Of a stretch of DNA of 64,000 bases, positions 32,376 through 41,326 are shown in pieces. The stretch is from Hamadaea flava. GTDB taxonomy: Bacteria > Actinomycetota > Actinomycetes > Mycobacteriales > Micromonosporaceae. The notes under the pieces were generated by a model. It worked only from the letters and a program-made list of their open reading frames with translations. It was not told the DNA's origin and did not search any database. The stretch covers positions 1,116,001 to 1,180,000 of the forward strand of contig NZ_JAMZDZ010000001.1 in the NCBI RefSeq assembly GCF_024172085.1, given 5' to 3'. Each line of letters begins with the position of its first letter. Positions within the stretch are counted from its first letter, which is position 1. Both the position numbers and the translations under genes were made by a program.

Positions 32376-33842
32376 ATGCGATGCCTGGTCACAGGGGCTA
32401 CTGGATACATCGGCGGCCGACTGGCACCCCGGCTGCTAGAGGCCGGGCACGAGGTCCGCTGCCTGACCCGATCGGCGACCCGACTGCGCGACGTTCCATG
32501 GGCCCGGTACGCCGAAGTGGTCGAGGGCGACCTGCTCGCCGCCGAGTCGCTGACGGACGTCTTCGCCGGTGTCGACGTCGCGTACTACTTGGTGCACTCG
32601 CTCGGGACGCCGGACTTCGAGGACCGCGACCGCCGGGCGGCGCGCGCCTTCGCGGAGGCGGCCGCGGCGGCGGGCGTACGCCGGATCGTGTATCTCGGCG
32701 GCCCGGCCGTCACCGGCGACTCCGCGGCGTCGGCGCATCTGCGATCGCGATCCGAGGTCGCCACGGTCTTGGCCTCGACCGGTGTGCCGACCGTGACGCT
32801 GCGCGCCGCCGTCATCCTCGGCTCCGGCTCGGCGTCCTTCGAGATGCTGCGCTACCTGACCGAGCGGCTGCCGGTGATGGTGACCCCGCGTTGGGTCGGC
32901 AACCGCATCCAGCCGATCGCCGTCCGGGACGTGCTGCACTACCTGACCGGCTGGGCGACCGTTCCCGACGAGGTCAGCCGGTCCTTCGACATCGGCGGCC
33001 CGGACATCCTCACGTACGCCGCGATGATGCGCCGGTACGCCCGGGTCGCGCAGCTGCCGCCCCGGGTCATCCTGCCGGTGCGTACGCTGTCGCCCTGGCT
33101 CAGCTCTCAATGGGTGGGGCTGGTGACCCCCGTTCCCGGAGCGATCGCGAAGCCGCTGGTGGAGAGCCTGATCCACGAGGCGGTCTGCCACGATCACGAC
33201 ATCGCCGACTACGTGCCCGACCCGCCGGGCGGCCTCAAGGGGTTCGACGAGGCGGTACGCCTGGCGCTGGCGAAGATCCGCGACGCTGACGTGGAGACGC
33301 GCTGGTCGACGGCGGAGTGGACGCGGGCCCCGGCCGACCCGTTGCCGACCGACCCGGACTGGTCGGGTGGCACGGCGTACGTCGATCGGCGCGAACGCCC
33401 GGTGCAGGCGTCGTCCAGCTCGTTGTGGCGGGTCGTCACCGGCATCGGCGGCGAGACCGGGTGGTACTCGTTCCCGCTGGCCTGGTCCGTCCGGGGCTGG
33501 CTCGACCGGGCCCTCGGCGGGGTCGGGTTGCGCCGGGGCCGCCGCGACCCGGAGGAGCTTTTCGTCGGCGAAGCGCTGGATTTCTGGCGGGTCGAGGAGA
33601 TCGAACCGGGGCGGCTGCTGCGGCTGCGCGCCGAGATGTTGTTGCCCGGCCGGGCCTGGCTGGAGATGGCGGTCGACGGCGACGGGTCCGACAGCGTCTA
33701 CCGCCAGCGCGCGATCTTCCTGCCACGCGGCCTGTCCGGCCACCTCTACTGGCGCGCGATCTCCCCGTTCCACGCGGTGATCTTCGGCGGGATGGCGCGC
33801 AACATCGCGAGCACCGCCGAACGGACCGATCATCCGGACTGA
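32376..33842 (+). CDS. SDR-DUF2867 protein
   Basis: This 488-residue protein has an N-terminal atypical SDR domain with the NAD(P) motif CLVTGATGYIGGRL at residues 3-16 and YYLVHSLG. DUF2867 follows in the C-terminal 150 residues (SFPLAWSVRGWLDRALGG, LDFWRVEEIEPGRLLRLRAEM). Such fusions are common next to carotenoid or lipid genes; the reaction is not known. The short AT-rich promoter suggests a leaderless start. It diverges from the MerR-type regulator and converges on crtI with a 13-base overlap. Confidence 0.85.
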   Translation: MRCLVTGATGYIGGRLAPRLLEAGHEVRCLTRSATRLRDVPWARYAEVVEGDLLAAESLTDVFAGVDVAYYLVHSLGTPDFEDRDRRAARAFAEAAAAAGVRRIVYLGGPAVTGDSAASAHLRSRSEVATVLASTGVPTVTLRAAVILGSGSASFEMLRYLTERLPVMVTPRWVGNRIQPIAVRDVLHYLTGWATVPDEVSRSFDIGGPDILTYAAMMRRYARVAQLPPRVILPVRTLSPWLSSQWVGLVTPVPGAIAKPLVESLIHEAVCHDHDIADYVPDPPGGLKGFDEAVRLALAKIRDADVETRWSTAEWTRAPADPLPTDPDWSGGTAYVDRRERPVQASSSSLWRVVTGIGGETGWYSFPLAWSVRGWLDRALGGVGLRRGRRDPEELFVGEALDFWRVEEIEPGRLLRLRAEMLLPGRAWLEMAVDGDGSDSVYRQRAIFLPRGLSGHLYWRAISPFHAVIFGGMARNIASTAERTDHPD

Positions 33843-35326
33843 GCCCGGGGACCGGTGATCCGCTGGGCGGCGAGCTTGCCGGAGATCAGCACCATCGGTA
33901 CGCCGACCCCGGGCGTCGTCCCCGACCCGGCGAACACCACGTTCGCCAGGCTCGGATGCCGATTCGGCGACCGGAAGGGGCCGGTCTGCGCCAGCGTGTG
34001 CGCGGCGGCGAACGGCGTTCCCGCAGCCATTCCGTCAGCCGCCCAGTCCGCCGGCGTGACGACCTGCCGGGTGACGATCGAGTCGCCGAGTCCGGCGTAC
34101 CCCCGGGTTTCGAGCACGTTCACCAGCTCGTCGGCGTAGCGCTCGGCCAGGCCGCCCCGCCAGTCCAGCGGGCCGGCGGTCAGGTTGGGCACCGGGGCGA
34201 GCACGTAGTACGCCTGCCGAGCGGCGGGCGCCACGGTCGGATCGGTCCGGCTCGGGTTCGTGACCAGCAGCGACGGGTCGCTCATCAGCTCGCCGCGCCG
34301 GATCACCTCGGCGAAGGTACGCCGCCAGGCGTGCCCGAAGTGGATGTTGTGATGCGCCGTGTGCGCGTACGCCCGGGTGGAGCCGATGTGCAGCACGACG
34401 CACGACGGCGAGTACCGCTGAACCCGCCGCGGACCCGGCCCGGGCAGCAACCGGTACGCCGCCTCGGTGTCCGGGTTGAGGACGACCGCGTCGGCGGGGA
34501 AGCGCCGCCCGTCGGCGGTGTGCACGGCGACCGCCCGGCCCGCCCGGACCTCCACTTCCGTCGCCTCGGTCTCGTAGTGGAACTCGACCCCGTGCTTGTC
34601 GGCCGCGCCCGCGAGCGCGATCGGCACCGCGTGCATCCCGCCGGCCGGGTAGTACACGCCCGCGATGGTGTCCAGGTACGCGATGACGGCGTACAGCGCC
34701 CGGGCGTCCTGCGGGGCGAGCCCGGCGTACATCGCCTGGAACGAGAAGACGCGCCGGGTGCGCTCGTCGCGGAAGAACCGGTCGACCCGGCGCTGCAGCC
34801 CGCCGAACGCGCCCTGTCCGAGCAGCCGCAACAGGTTGAGCGTCACCAGGTCGCGCGGCCGGTCGAAGTTCCGGTCGATGAAGTCGGCCCGTTCCAGCTC
34901 CCACAGGCGCTGGGCGTACGCGGCGAAGCGGCGGTAGCCGTCGGCCTCCCGCGGCCCGCAGACCCGGGAGATCTCGGCCGCCATGCGATCGGGCTCGGCC
35001 GTCACGTCGAGCCGGGAGCCGTCGGCGAACCACGCCCGGTACGCCGGATCGAGCGGCGTCAGGGAGAGCCAGTCCGCAAGGTTCTCACCGACCGCCGCCA
35101 GGGGCTCGGCGATCAGGTCGGGCATGGTGAGCACGGTCGGCCCGGTGTCGAAGTCGAACCCCGCCGCCGACCGCCGCCCCGCCCGGCCGCCGGGCTGGTT
35201 CGCCTTCTCCAGCACGGTCACCTGGCGACCGGCTCCGGCGAGATGCAGCGCAGCGGCCAGGCCGCCGAGCCCGGCTCCGATGACGACCACGCGATCGGTC
35301 GGACCAGTGATCCGCGGGGCGCTCAT
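33830..35326 (-). CDS. crtI: phytoene desaturase
   Basis: This 498-residue FAD enzyme converts phytoene to lycopene by four desaturations. The dinucleotide motif VVVIGAGLGGLAAALHLA is at residues 12-30, and the CrtI end motif GSGTTPGVGVPMVLISGKLAA is near the C-terminus. GFDFDTGPTVLTMPDL is the usual substrate-side block. Length is normal. ATG overlaps the stop of crtE (ATGA), so crtE-crtI are coupled. Confidence 0.93.
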   Translation of the reverse strand: MSAPRITGPTDRVVVIGAGLGGLAAALHLAGAGRQVTVLEKANQPGGRAGRRSAAGFDFDTGPTVLTMPDLIAEPLAAVGENLADWLSLTPLDPAYRAWFADGSRLDVTAEPDRMAAEISRVCGPREADGYRRFAAYAQRLWELERADFIDRNFDRPRDLVTLNLLRLLGQGAFGGLQRRVDRFFRDERTRRVFSFQAMYAGLAPQDARALYAVIAYLDTIAGVYYPAGGMHAVPIALAGAADKHGVEFHYETEATEVEVRAGRAVAVHTADGRRFPADAVVLNPDTEAAYRLLPGPGPRRVQRYSPSCVVLHIGSTRAYAHTAHHNIHFGHAWRRTFAEVIRRGELMSDPSLLVTNPSRTDPTVAPAARQAYYVLAPVPNLTAGPLDWRGGLAERYADELVNVLETRGYAGLGDSIVTRQVVTPADWAADGMAAGTPFAAAHTLAQTGPFRSPNRHPSLANVVFAGSGTTPGVGVPMVLISGKLAAQRITGPRAQSG

Positions 35327-36444
35327 GCCGACCGCCAGGCGGCCGCGTACGCCAGCGAGGTGAGCGCGGACCGGGCCTCGTCGGTGATCGGGGCCGTGGA
35401 CAGCGCCTCGACGCCCGTCGTCACCCGCTCGGTGATCATCTCGCGGACGCGCTCGGGCGCCCCGGTGGACTCGATCAGTTCCGTCAGTCGCCGGAGCTGA
35501 TCGGGGTCCGGCGGAGCTTCGCCTCGGCAGCGGCCGAGCAGGGCGTCGATCTCGGTCCGGCCCGGTCCGCTCGCGGCCGTGCGGGCGAGCTGGATCAGCA
35601 CCGTGGGCTTGCCCTGGGCCAGGTCGTCCCCGGCGGGTTTGCCGGTCCGCGCCGGTTCCCCGAAAACTCCGAGCAGATCGTCGCGCAGTTGGAACGCCTC
35701 GCCGACGGCCACACCGTACCGGCTGAAGGCGGCCGCCGCCGACGAGTCGAGCCGCCCGGCCAGTCCCCCGCCGAAGTGCAACGGACGGACGACGGTGTAG
35801 CCGGCGGTCTTGAGCCGGGCGACCCGCAACGCCCGGTCCACCGTCCACTCCGGAGAGTGCTCGCCGAGGACGTCCAGGAACTGCCCGGCGATCGCCTCGA
35901 CCCGCATCAGGTCGTACGCCTGCCGTGCGGCGGCCAGCGCGGTCGCGGGGACCAGCGCCTGCGCCATCAACCGGTCGGCCCAGACGAGACAGAGGTCGCC
36001 GACGAGCACCGCGGTCGAGTCGCCGAACCGCTCCGACGCCCCGGTCAGCCCGGACCGCTCGTGAGCGGCGGCCAGCGCGCGATGGGCGGTCGGCCGGCCG
36101 CGCCGGGTCGCCGACCGATCCATGACGTCGTCGTGCACGAGAGCGAACGCGTGCAGCAGCTCGAGCGCGGACAGCGCCGGGAGCACCCGCTCGGTGGGCT
36201 CCTGTCCGCCGCAGGCCCGCCACCCCCAGTACGCGAACACGGGCCGCAGTCGTTTGCCGCCGCCCAGCACCGCGTCGCGGGCCGTCGAGGCCAGCAGGTC
36301 GAGCCGCGGATCCAGCGCGACGAGCGCCGCCGACTCGGCCGCGATGAAGGCGGCGAGCCGCTCGTCGACGGCTTCGGCGAGCGTCGCGAGCCAGGTCGGA
36401 CCGGCCGGTCGGGCGACGGTCAGCGTGAGAGTCTCTTCGGCCAC
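35323..36444 (-). CDS. crtE: geranylgeranyl diphosphate synthase (polyprenyl synthetase)
   Basis: This 373-residue prenyltransferase supplies GGPP for phytoene. The first aspartate-rich motif is HDDVMDR (Asp105, 106 and 109), and GGGKRLRP near residue 62 binds isopentenyl diphosphate. The second motif is FQLRDDLLG (Asp255-256), as in many actinobacterial GGPP synthases. The GTG start sits directly after GGAGG, with an in-frame stop four codons upstream, so no other start is available. Only 53 bases separate it from crtB, so the two operons share a promoter region. Confidence 0.92.
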   Translation of the reverse strand: MAEETLTLTVARPAGPTWLATLAEAVDERLAAFIAAESAALVALDPRLDLLASTARDAVLGGGKRLRPVFAYWGWRACGGQEPTERVLPALSALELLHAFALVHDDVMDRSATRRGRPTAHRALAAAHERSGLTGASERFGDSTAVLVGDLCLVWADRLMAQALVPATALAAARQAYDLMRVEAIAGQFLDVLGEHSPEWTVDRALRVARLKTAGYTVVRPLHFGGGLAGRLDSSAAAAFSRYGVAVGEAFQLRDDLLGVFGEPARTGKPAGDDLAQGKPTVLIQLARTAASGPGRTEIDALLGRCRGEAPPDPDQLRRLTELIESTGAPERVREMITERVTTGVEALSTAPITDEARSALTSLAYAAAWRSA

Positions 36445-36497
36445 CCTCCGAGATTAGCCGATGTCGCAAGTTGCGTCGATTGCTGCGTCGAATTAGC

Positions 36498-37448
36498 ATG
36501 AGCGGACGCCTGCGAGAGGGGAAGATCGTGGACGAGCGCCTGGCCGCCGCGTACGAGGAGTGCCGAAAGCTCCATCGCCGCCACGGCCGGACCTACTACC
36601 TCGCGACCCGGCTGCTGCCGGCCGAGCTGCGCCCGCACGTGCACGCGCTCTACGGCTTCACGCGCTACGCCGACGAGATCGTCGACTCGACGCCCGACCT
36701 GACCGTCGCGCAGCGGGCGTCGCGACTGCGGGCCTGGAGCGCCTCGTTCGCCCTCGGCCTGTCCGGCGCGCCGGTCGACGATCCGATCCTGCCCGCCGTC
36801 CTGCATACGATCGCCGTCCAGGACCTCGACCGCACGGACTTCACGGCGTTCCTGCGCAGCATGGAGATGGATCTCGACGTGGCGTCCTACGCCACCTACG
36901 CCGACCTGCTGGAGTACATGGAGGGGTCGGCCGCCGTGATCGGCACGATGATGCTGCCGATCCTCGGACCGGCCGACCCGGCGGCGGCCCGGGAACCTGC
37001 CCGTCAGCTGGGCCTGGCCTTCCAGCTCACCAACTTCCTGCGGGACGTCGGCGAAGATCTCGATCGCGGCCGGATCTACCTGCCGAAGGACGACCTCGAC
37101 CGGTTCGGCGTCACCGAGGCCGACCTCGACCACGCCCGCGAGACCGGCCGCAGCGGCGACCGCATCCGCGCGCTCATCCGGTTCGAGGCCGGCCGCGCCC
37201 GGCGCCACTACGCTCTCGCCGCGCCCGGCGTACCGATGCTCGCGCCGGCCGCCCAGGCCTGCATCCGCACGGCGTTCCACCTCTACTCCGGCATCCTCGG
37301 CGAGATCGAACGCCAGGCGTACGACGTGTTCGCCCGGCGGGCGGTGGTACCCCGGCGTACGCGGGTAATGGTCACCGCACGGAGTCTGCTGACGCCGACC
37401 GGCCGGGGCGTCGCCCTGGCGCCCCACTCGATCGCCCTGGGGGCCTGA
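36498..37448 (+). CDS. crtB: phytoene synthase
   Basis: This 316-residue enzyme joins two GGPP molecules. The two aspartate motifs are YADEIVDS and RDVGEDLDRGRIYLP, and RHGRTYYLATRLLP is the usual N-terminal block. ATG at 36498 gives a normal N-terminus; GTG at 36528 has a better ribosome site (GAGAGGGG six bases upstream) and is a real alternative. The stop overlaps the photolyase start, beginning a seven-gene operon. Confidence 0.93.
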   Translation: MSGRLREGKIVDERLAAAYEECRKLHRRHGRTYYLATRLLPAELRPHVHALYGFTRYADEIVDSTPDLTVAQRASRLRAWSASFALGLSGAPVDDPILPAVLHTIAVQDLDRTDFTAFLRSMEMDLDVASYATYADLLEYMEGSAAVIGTMMLPILGPADPAAAREPARQLGLAFQLTNFLRDVGEDLDRGRIYLPKDDLDRFGVTEADLDHARETGRSGDRIRALIRFEAGRARRHYALAAPGVPMLAPAAQACIRTAFHLYSGILGEIERQAYDVFARRAVVPRRTRVMVTARSLLTPTGRGVALAPHSIALGA

Positions 37449-38743
37449 TGCGTACCGCTGTCGTGTTGTTCACCCGCGATCTGCGGGTCGCCGACAATCC
37501 CGCGCTGCACGCCGCGTGCGAGATCGCCGACCGGGTCGTGCCCCTGTTCGTGGCCGATCCGAGCGTGCCCAGCTCGCCCTATCGGCAGCGGTTCCTCGCC
37601 GAGAGCCTGGCCGACCTCCGGGAATCGTTGCGCCACCTGGGCGGCGAGCTGGTGATCCGGGAGGGTGATCCGGTCACCGAGGCCGTCAAGCTCGCCCGGG
37701 AGACGGGTGCGTTCGGCATCGGGCTCGCGGCCGACGTCAGTGGCTTCGCCGCCGCCCGCGAACGCCGGTTGCGCCGGGCCTGCGACGACGAACGGCTGGC
37801 GCTGAAGCTTTTCGACTCCGTCACCGTCGTCCCGCCCGGCGCCCTGCGTCCCTCCAGCGGCGGCGATCACTATCGCGTCTTCACGCCGTACTGGCGTGCG
37901 TGGCAAGGATTCCGGCACCGGCCGGAGCTGCCCGTCCCTCGAAAGGTATGCATGCCCGGCGGTATCGCGCCCGGACGGCTGCCCGCGGGCGGCGCGGCGA
38001 CCGGGCTGCTCCCCGGCGGCGAGACCGAAGGCCGTGCCCGGCTGTCGGCCTGGCGCAAGACCAGCGCCGAGTACGCCGAGATCCACGACGACCTGGCCGC
38101 CGACCGGACCAGCCGGATGAGCCCTTATCTGCACTTCGGCTGCGTGTCCCCGATCGAGGTGGCGCGCCAGATCGGCGACGTCGAGGCGTACGTGCGACAG
38201 GTGTGCTGGCGCGACTTCTATCACCAGGTACTGGCCTACTTTCCCGACCTGCCCCACAAGGCGTATCGCCGGAATGCGGACGAGAAGTGGGCCGACGACC
38301 AGCGCGCGCTGGACGCGTGGCGCGAGGGGCGCACCGGCGTGCCGATCGTGGACGCGGGCATGCGGCAGCTCGCGGGCGAGGGGTGGATGCACAATCGCGC
38401 GCGACTGATCACGGCGTCGTTCCTGACCAAGCACCTGGGTCTGGACTGGCGCGCGGGCGCCGCCTGGTACGCGAGCCTGTTGCTGGACGCCGACGTGGCC
38501 AACAACAACGGGAACTGGCAGTGGGTCGCCGGGACCGGCAACGACACCAAGCCCTATCGGCGGTTCAACCCCGTGCGGCAGGCCGAGCGGTTCGACCCGA
38601 CCGGCGACTACGTCCGGCGCTGGGTGCCCGAGCTGGCCGGCCTGCCCGGCAAGGCGGTGCATCAGCCGTGGCTGCTGCCGGAGCCCGAGCGGCGGGTGCT
38701 GCGCTACGCGGACACGCTCGCACCCGATCCGGGGCGGACGTGA
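37448..38743 (+). CDS. phr: deoxyribodipyrimidine photolyase
   Basis: This 431-residue photolyase uses blue light to repair cyclobutane pyrimidine dimers. The N-terminal antenna-binding domain starts TAVVLFTRDLRVADNPAL. The FAD-binding half shows MSPYLHFGCVSP, RQVCWRDFYHQVL, GEGWMHNRARLITASFLTKH and WQWVAGTGNDTKPYRRFNP. Class I pattern and normal length. Lying between crtB and the cyclase genes, it supports light-driven control of the operon. Confidence 0.94.
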   Translation: MRTAVVLFTRDLRVADNPALHAACEIADRVVPLFVADPSVPSSPYRQRFLAESLADLRESLRHLGGELVIREGDPVTEAVKLARETGAFGIGLAADVSGFAAARERRLRRACDDERLALKLFDSVTVVPPGALRPSSGGDHYRVFTPYWRAWQGFRHRPELPVPRKVCMPGGIAPGRLPAGGAATGLLPGGETEGRARLSAWRKTSAEYAEIHDDLAADRTSRMSPYLHFGCVSPIEVARQIGDVEAYVRQVCWRDFYHQVLAYFPDLPHKAYRRNADEKWADDQRALDAWREGRTGVPIVDAGMRQLAGEGWMHNRARLITASFLTKHLGLDWRAGAAWYASLLLDADVANNNGNWQWVAGTGNDTKPYRRFNPVRQAERFDPTGDYVRRWVPELAGLPGKAVHQPWLLPEPERRVLRYADTLAPDPGRT

Positions 38744-39063
38744 TGGACCGCTGGCAGTACGCCGCTGTCCTCGCCGCCTGCGTGGTGATCACACTCCCGC
38801 TGGAGGTGATCCTGGGCGCGCGGGTCTATCGGCGGCCCGCCCGGCTGGCGCTCACCCTCGTCCCAGTCGTCCTCGTGTTCGCCGTCTGGGATCTGCTGGC
38901 GGCGCGACGCGGCCACTGGTGGTGGAGCCCGGATCAGGTCGTCGGGGTACACCTTGCCGGCCTGCCGATCGAGGAGTTGCTCTTCTTCCTGGTCGTGCCG
39001 ATCTGCGCCGTGCTGACCTACGAGGTCCTCGGCTCCGGGCGGGAGACCCCGCGTGGCCGCTGA
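38743..39063 (+). CDS. crtYc: lycopene cyclase domain protein, first subunit
   Basis: This 106-residue membrane protein has three membrane segments and the lycopene-cyclase motif GLPIEELLFFLVVP near residue 75. In actinomycetes CrtYc and CrtYd together form a heterodimeric lycopene cyclase. ATG overlaps the photolyase stop, and the stop overlaps the next start by ten bases. Confidence 0.88.
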   Translation: MDRWQYAAVLAACVVITLPLEVILGARVYRRPARLALTLVPVVLVFAVWDLLAARRGHWWWSPDQVVGVHLAGLPIEELLFFLVVPICAVLTYEVLGSGRETPRGR

Positions 39064-39376
39064 GTACACCATCGCCGCGATCGCCGCGCCGGCCGCCGTC
39101 GTCGCGCTCGAACTGCTGATCTTCCGGACCGGCCTGTTCCGGCAGGCGCGCTATTGGATCACGCTCGCGATCGCCCTGGCCTTCCAGCTCCCGGTCGACG
39201 GCTGGCTCACCCGCGCCGGACGGCCGATCGTGCGGTACAGCGCCGCCGCGACCTCTGGGCTGCGCTTCCCGTGGCACATCCCGGTCGAGGACTTCGGGTT
39301 CGGGTTCGCGCTGGTCACGCTGACCTTGCTGCTGTGGCGACGGCAGGCGGTCCAAGCGGAGCACGACCGTGGCTGA
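39053..39376 (+). CDS. crtYd: lycopene cyclase domain protein, second subunit
   Basis: This 107-residue protein has about three membrane segments and the second cyclase motif HIPVEDFGFGFALV near residue 83. It complements CrtYc to make the complete two-subunit cyclase acting on lycopene ends. GTG start lies inside the end of crtYc, and the end overlaps the acyltransferase gene by eight bases. Confidence 0.88.
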   Translation: MAAEYTIAAIAAPAAVVALELLIFRTGLFRQARYWITLAIALAFQLPVDGWLTRAGRPIVRYSAAATSGLRFPWHIPVEDFGFGFALVTLTLLLWRRQAVQAEHDRG

Positions 39377-40091
39377 CCCGCTCGCCGGCGTCCTGACGAC
39401 GGGCTTCGACCGGCTGGTCCGCGGCGGCCTGCGCGGCGTCTGGCTGCGCGGCCGCCTGCCCGCCGGACCGTTCGTCTGGGCCGCGAACCACCACAGCTGG
39501 TGGGACCCGTTCGTGGCCTCCGCGCTGCTGCGGGACGCCCGGCGAACCGCCTGCCTCGTGATGCTCCAGGACAACATCCAGCGGTACGCCTGCACGCGGC
39601 GACTGGGCGTCTTCGGATCGAGTGAGGTACGCACGGGACTGCGGTACCTCGCCGAAGGCCGGGTGTTGGTGGTCTACCCCGAGGGTGAACTGCGTCCGCC
39701 CGGACCGCCCGGCCCGCTCGCCGACGGAGCAGCCTGGTACGCCCACCGCGCCGGAGTGCCCCTGGCCGCCGTCGCGGTCCGGGTGGTGCTGCGCGGCCAG
39801 CAGTTCCCGGAGGCGTACGTGTCGATCCGCTCGCTTCGATCGACGGTCCCCACGGCGGCTTCCGGCGTGGCTTCCCGGGCTTCCGGCGCGGCTGCCGCGG
39901 CCGCTGACGTGGGTGTACTGACTGGCGTGCTCGCTCGGACGCTCCGGGATGAGCTGTCTACAATGGACCTTGAGCTGGCGATGGCCGAGCCGCGGACCGG
40001 GCCGACGGGATTCCGTCTTGTCCTGCCCGGCCGGCGCAGCTGGGACGAGCGCATCGACGCGCTGACGAGGCGGCTGCCATGGCGGTCCTGA
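39369..40091 (+). CDS. PlsC-family acyltransferase
   Basis: This 240-residue protein has the LPLAT catalytic motif as NHHSWWDPF near residue 38 and [13 protein letters not shown] near residue 100. Such enzymes acylate glycerol phosphates, but carotenoid acyltransferases of the CruD kind belong to the same family. Gene order (directly before a carotenoid-type glycosyltransferase) makes acylation of a glycosyl carotenoid the most attractive reading. Phospholipid synthesis remains possible. Overlaps with both neighbours. Confidence 0.78.
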   Translation: MADPLAGVLTTGFDRLVRGGLRGVWLRGRLPAGPFVWAANHHSWWDPFVASALLRDARRTACLVMLQDNIQRYACTRRLGVFGSSEVRTGLRYLAEGRVLVVYPEGELRPPGPPGPLADGAAWYAHRAGVPLAAVAVRVVLRGQQFPEAYVSIRSLRSTVPTAASGVASRASGAAAAAADVGVLTGVLARTLRDELSTMDLELAMAEPRTGPTGFRLVLPGRRSWDERIDALTRRLPWRS

Positions 40092-41326
40092 GCGCGGTCG
40101 TCGCCGCCTATCACATCGTCAAGACAGCCGGCCTCGTGATCAACACGGCCAGCTTCCCGGTGCTCCGACCCCAACGTGCAGCGCCGTCGCTTTCGGGGGC
40201 CGCGCGGTCTCCGGGCGCTGACCCGGCAGCCTTCTCGCGGTCTACCGGCAATGGCCCGGCAGCCCACTCGCGGTCTCCGGGCGACGGTCCGGCAGCCCAC
40301 TCGCGGTCTCCGGGCGACGGTCCGGCAGCCTATTCGCGGTCTACCGGCGCTGGTTCGGCGCGGCCTCGGGTGTCGGTGCTGGTGCCGGCTCGGGACGAGG
40401 CGCGGCGGTTGCCGAAGCTGCTTCCCGGGCTGCTGGCCCAGCCCGCCGACGAGATCCTCGTCCTCGACGACCAGTCGTCCGACGGCACCGCCGACGTCGT
40501 CTGCGCTTATGCCGACCCACGGCTACGGCTGATCCCAGGCCGGCCTCGGCCGGACGGCTGGATCGGCAAGAACTGGGCCTGCCACCAGCTAGCCGAGGCG
40601 GCCACCGGCGAACTGCTCGTGTTCTGCGACGCCGACGTGGTGCTCCGGCCGGGCGCGCTGGACGCGATCCTGCACGAGGCGCGGCGGCAACGGGCCGACG
40701 TCTTCTCCGTCTTCCCTCGACAGCTCACCGGGAGCCCAGGGCTGGGTGAGCGGCTGTTGGTGCCGTTGATCGACGAGACGCTGCTGGCCTTCCTGCCGCA
40801 TCGGCTGCTCGACCTGCCCGTTCCCTCGGCGGCCGCAGCCAATGGTCAGCTGCTCGCGTTCTGGCGGGAGGCGTACACGACCATCGGCGGCCACGAGGCG
40901 GTCCATGATCGGATCGTCGAGGACGTGGCCCTGGCCCGGCGCGCCCGACGGCTGGGGCTGAAGCTCGGCCTGGCCCTGGGCGGTGATCTGGTCCAAGCCC
41001 GGATGTACGACGACTATCGGCAGACCGTGGCCGGGCTGGGCAAGAGTCTGCGCGCGGCCCATCTCAGCAACGACGCGGTGGTGCTGGCGAGCGCCGCGTT
41101 CCACGTCACGGCGTACACGGTGCCGTGGTTGCGCTGGCGACACGGGCGCGCCTGGCGGATCGCGGCGGTGCTCGGGTTGGCCGAGCGGGTCCTCGCCAAC
41201 GCCAAGACCGGGCGCGGTGCGTACGCCGAGGCCGCGTTGGTGCCGATCACGCCGCTCGCGGCGCTGCCGGTGTACGCGACCGCGCTGCGCCGGAAGGCAC
41301 GGTGGAAGGGCCGGGTCTATCCGTGA
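40079..41326 (+). CDS. GT2 carotenoid-type glycosyltransferase (CrtQ/CruC-like)
   Basis: This 415-residue protein has an N-terminal hydrophobic segment and a repeat-rich linker (residues 40-95). A GT-A domain then starts [20 protein letters not shown], with [14 protein letters not shown] and [28 protein letters not shown] corresponds to the RMY-x-GF-x-GxSK region of CrtQ-like enzymes; hydrophobic segments lie at the end. It probably glycosylates a hydroxylated carotenoid. The start overlaps the acyltransferase stop by 13 bases. Confidence 0.82.
   Translation: MAVLSAVVAAYHIVKTAGLVINTASFPVLRPQRAAPSLSGAARSPGADPAAFSRSTGNGPAAHSRSPGDGPAAHSRSPGDGPAAYSRSTGAGSARPRVSVLVPARDEARRLPKLLPGLLAQPADEILVLDDQSSDGTADVVCAYADPRLRLIPGRPRPDGWIGKNWACHQLAEAATGELLVFCDADVVLRPGALDAILHEARRQRADVFSVFPRQLTGSPGLGERLLVPLIDETLLAFLPHRLLDLPVPSAAAANGQLLAFWREAYTTIGGHEAVHDRIVEDVALARRARRLGLKLGLALGGDLVQARMYDDYRQTVAGLGKSLRAAHLSNDAVVLASAAFHVTAYTVPWLRWRHGRAWRIAAVLGLAERVLANAKTGRGAYAEAALVPITPLAALPVYATALRRKARWKGRVYP
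40223..40354 (+). repeat. four tandem 33-bp coding repeats
   Basis: Four in-frame units encode PAA-(F/H/H/Y)-SRS-(T/P)-G-x-G. The second and third units are identical over 33 bases (starting CCGGCAGCCCACTCGCGG). A partial unit lies just upstream. The array sits in the linker between the hydrophobic N-terminus and the catalytic domain of the glycosyltransferase, where length changes would be tolerated. Confidence 0.9.

Noticed and set aside
32436-33833. 465-codon minus-strand frame opposite the SDR-DUF2867 gene
   Set aside because: Low-complexity composition and no motifs; the plus strand encodes a clear Rossmann domain.
36445-36497. An additional small gene between crtE and crtB
   Set aside because: The 53-base gap holds only the divergent promoter region.
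33830-36499. 889-codon minus-strand frame that seems to fuse crtI with upstream sequence
   Set aside because: The crtI part is real, but the rest is an out-of-frame reading of crtE. The two genes are separate with an ATGA overlap.
40223-40354. CRISPR-like repeats
   Set aside because: The units are contiguous, in frame, and encode a protein linker; there are no spacers and no cas genes.
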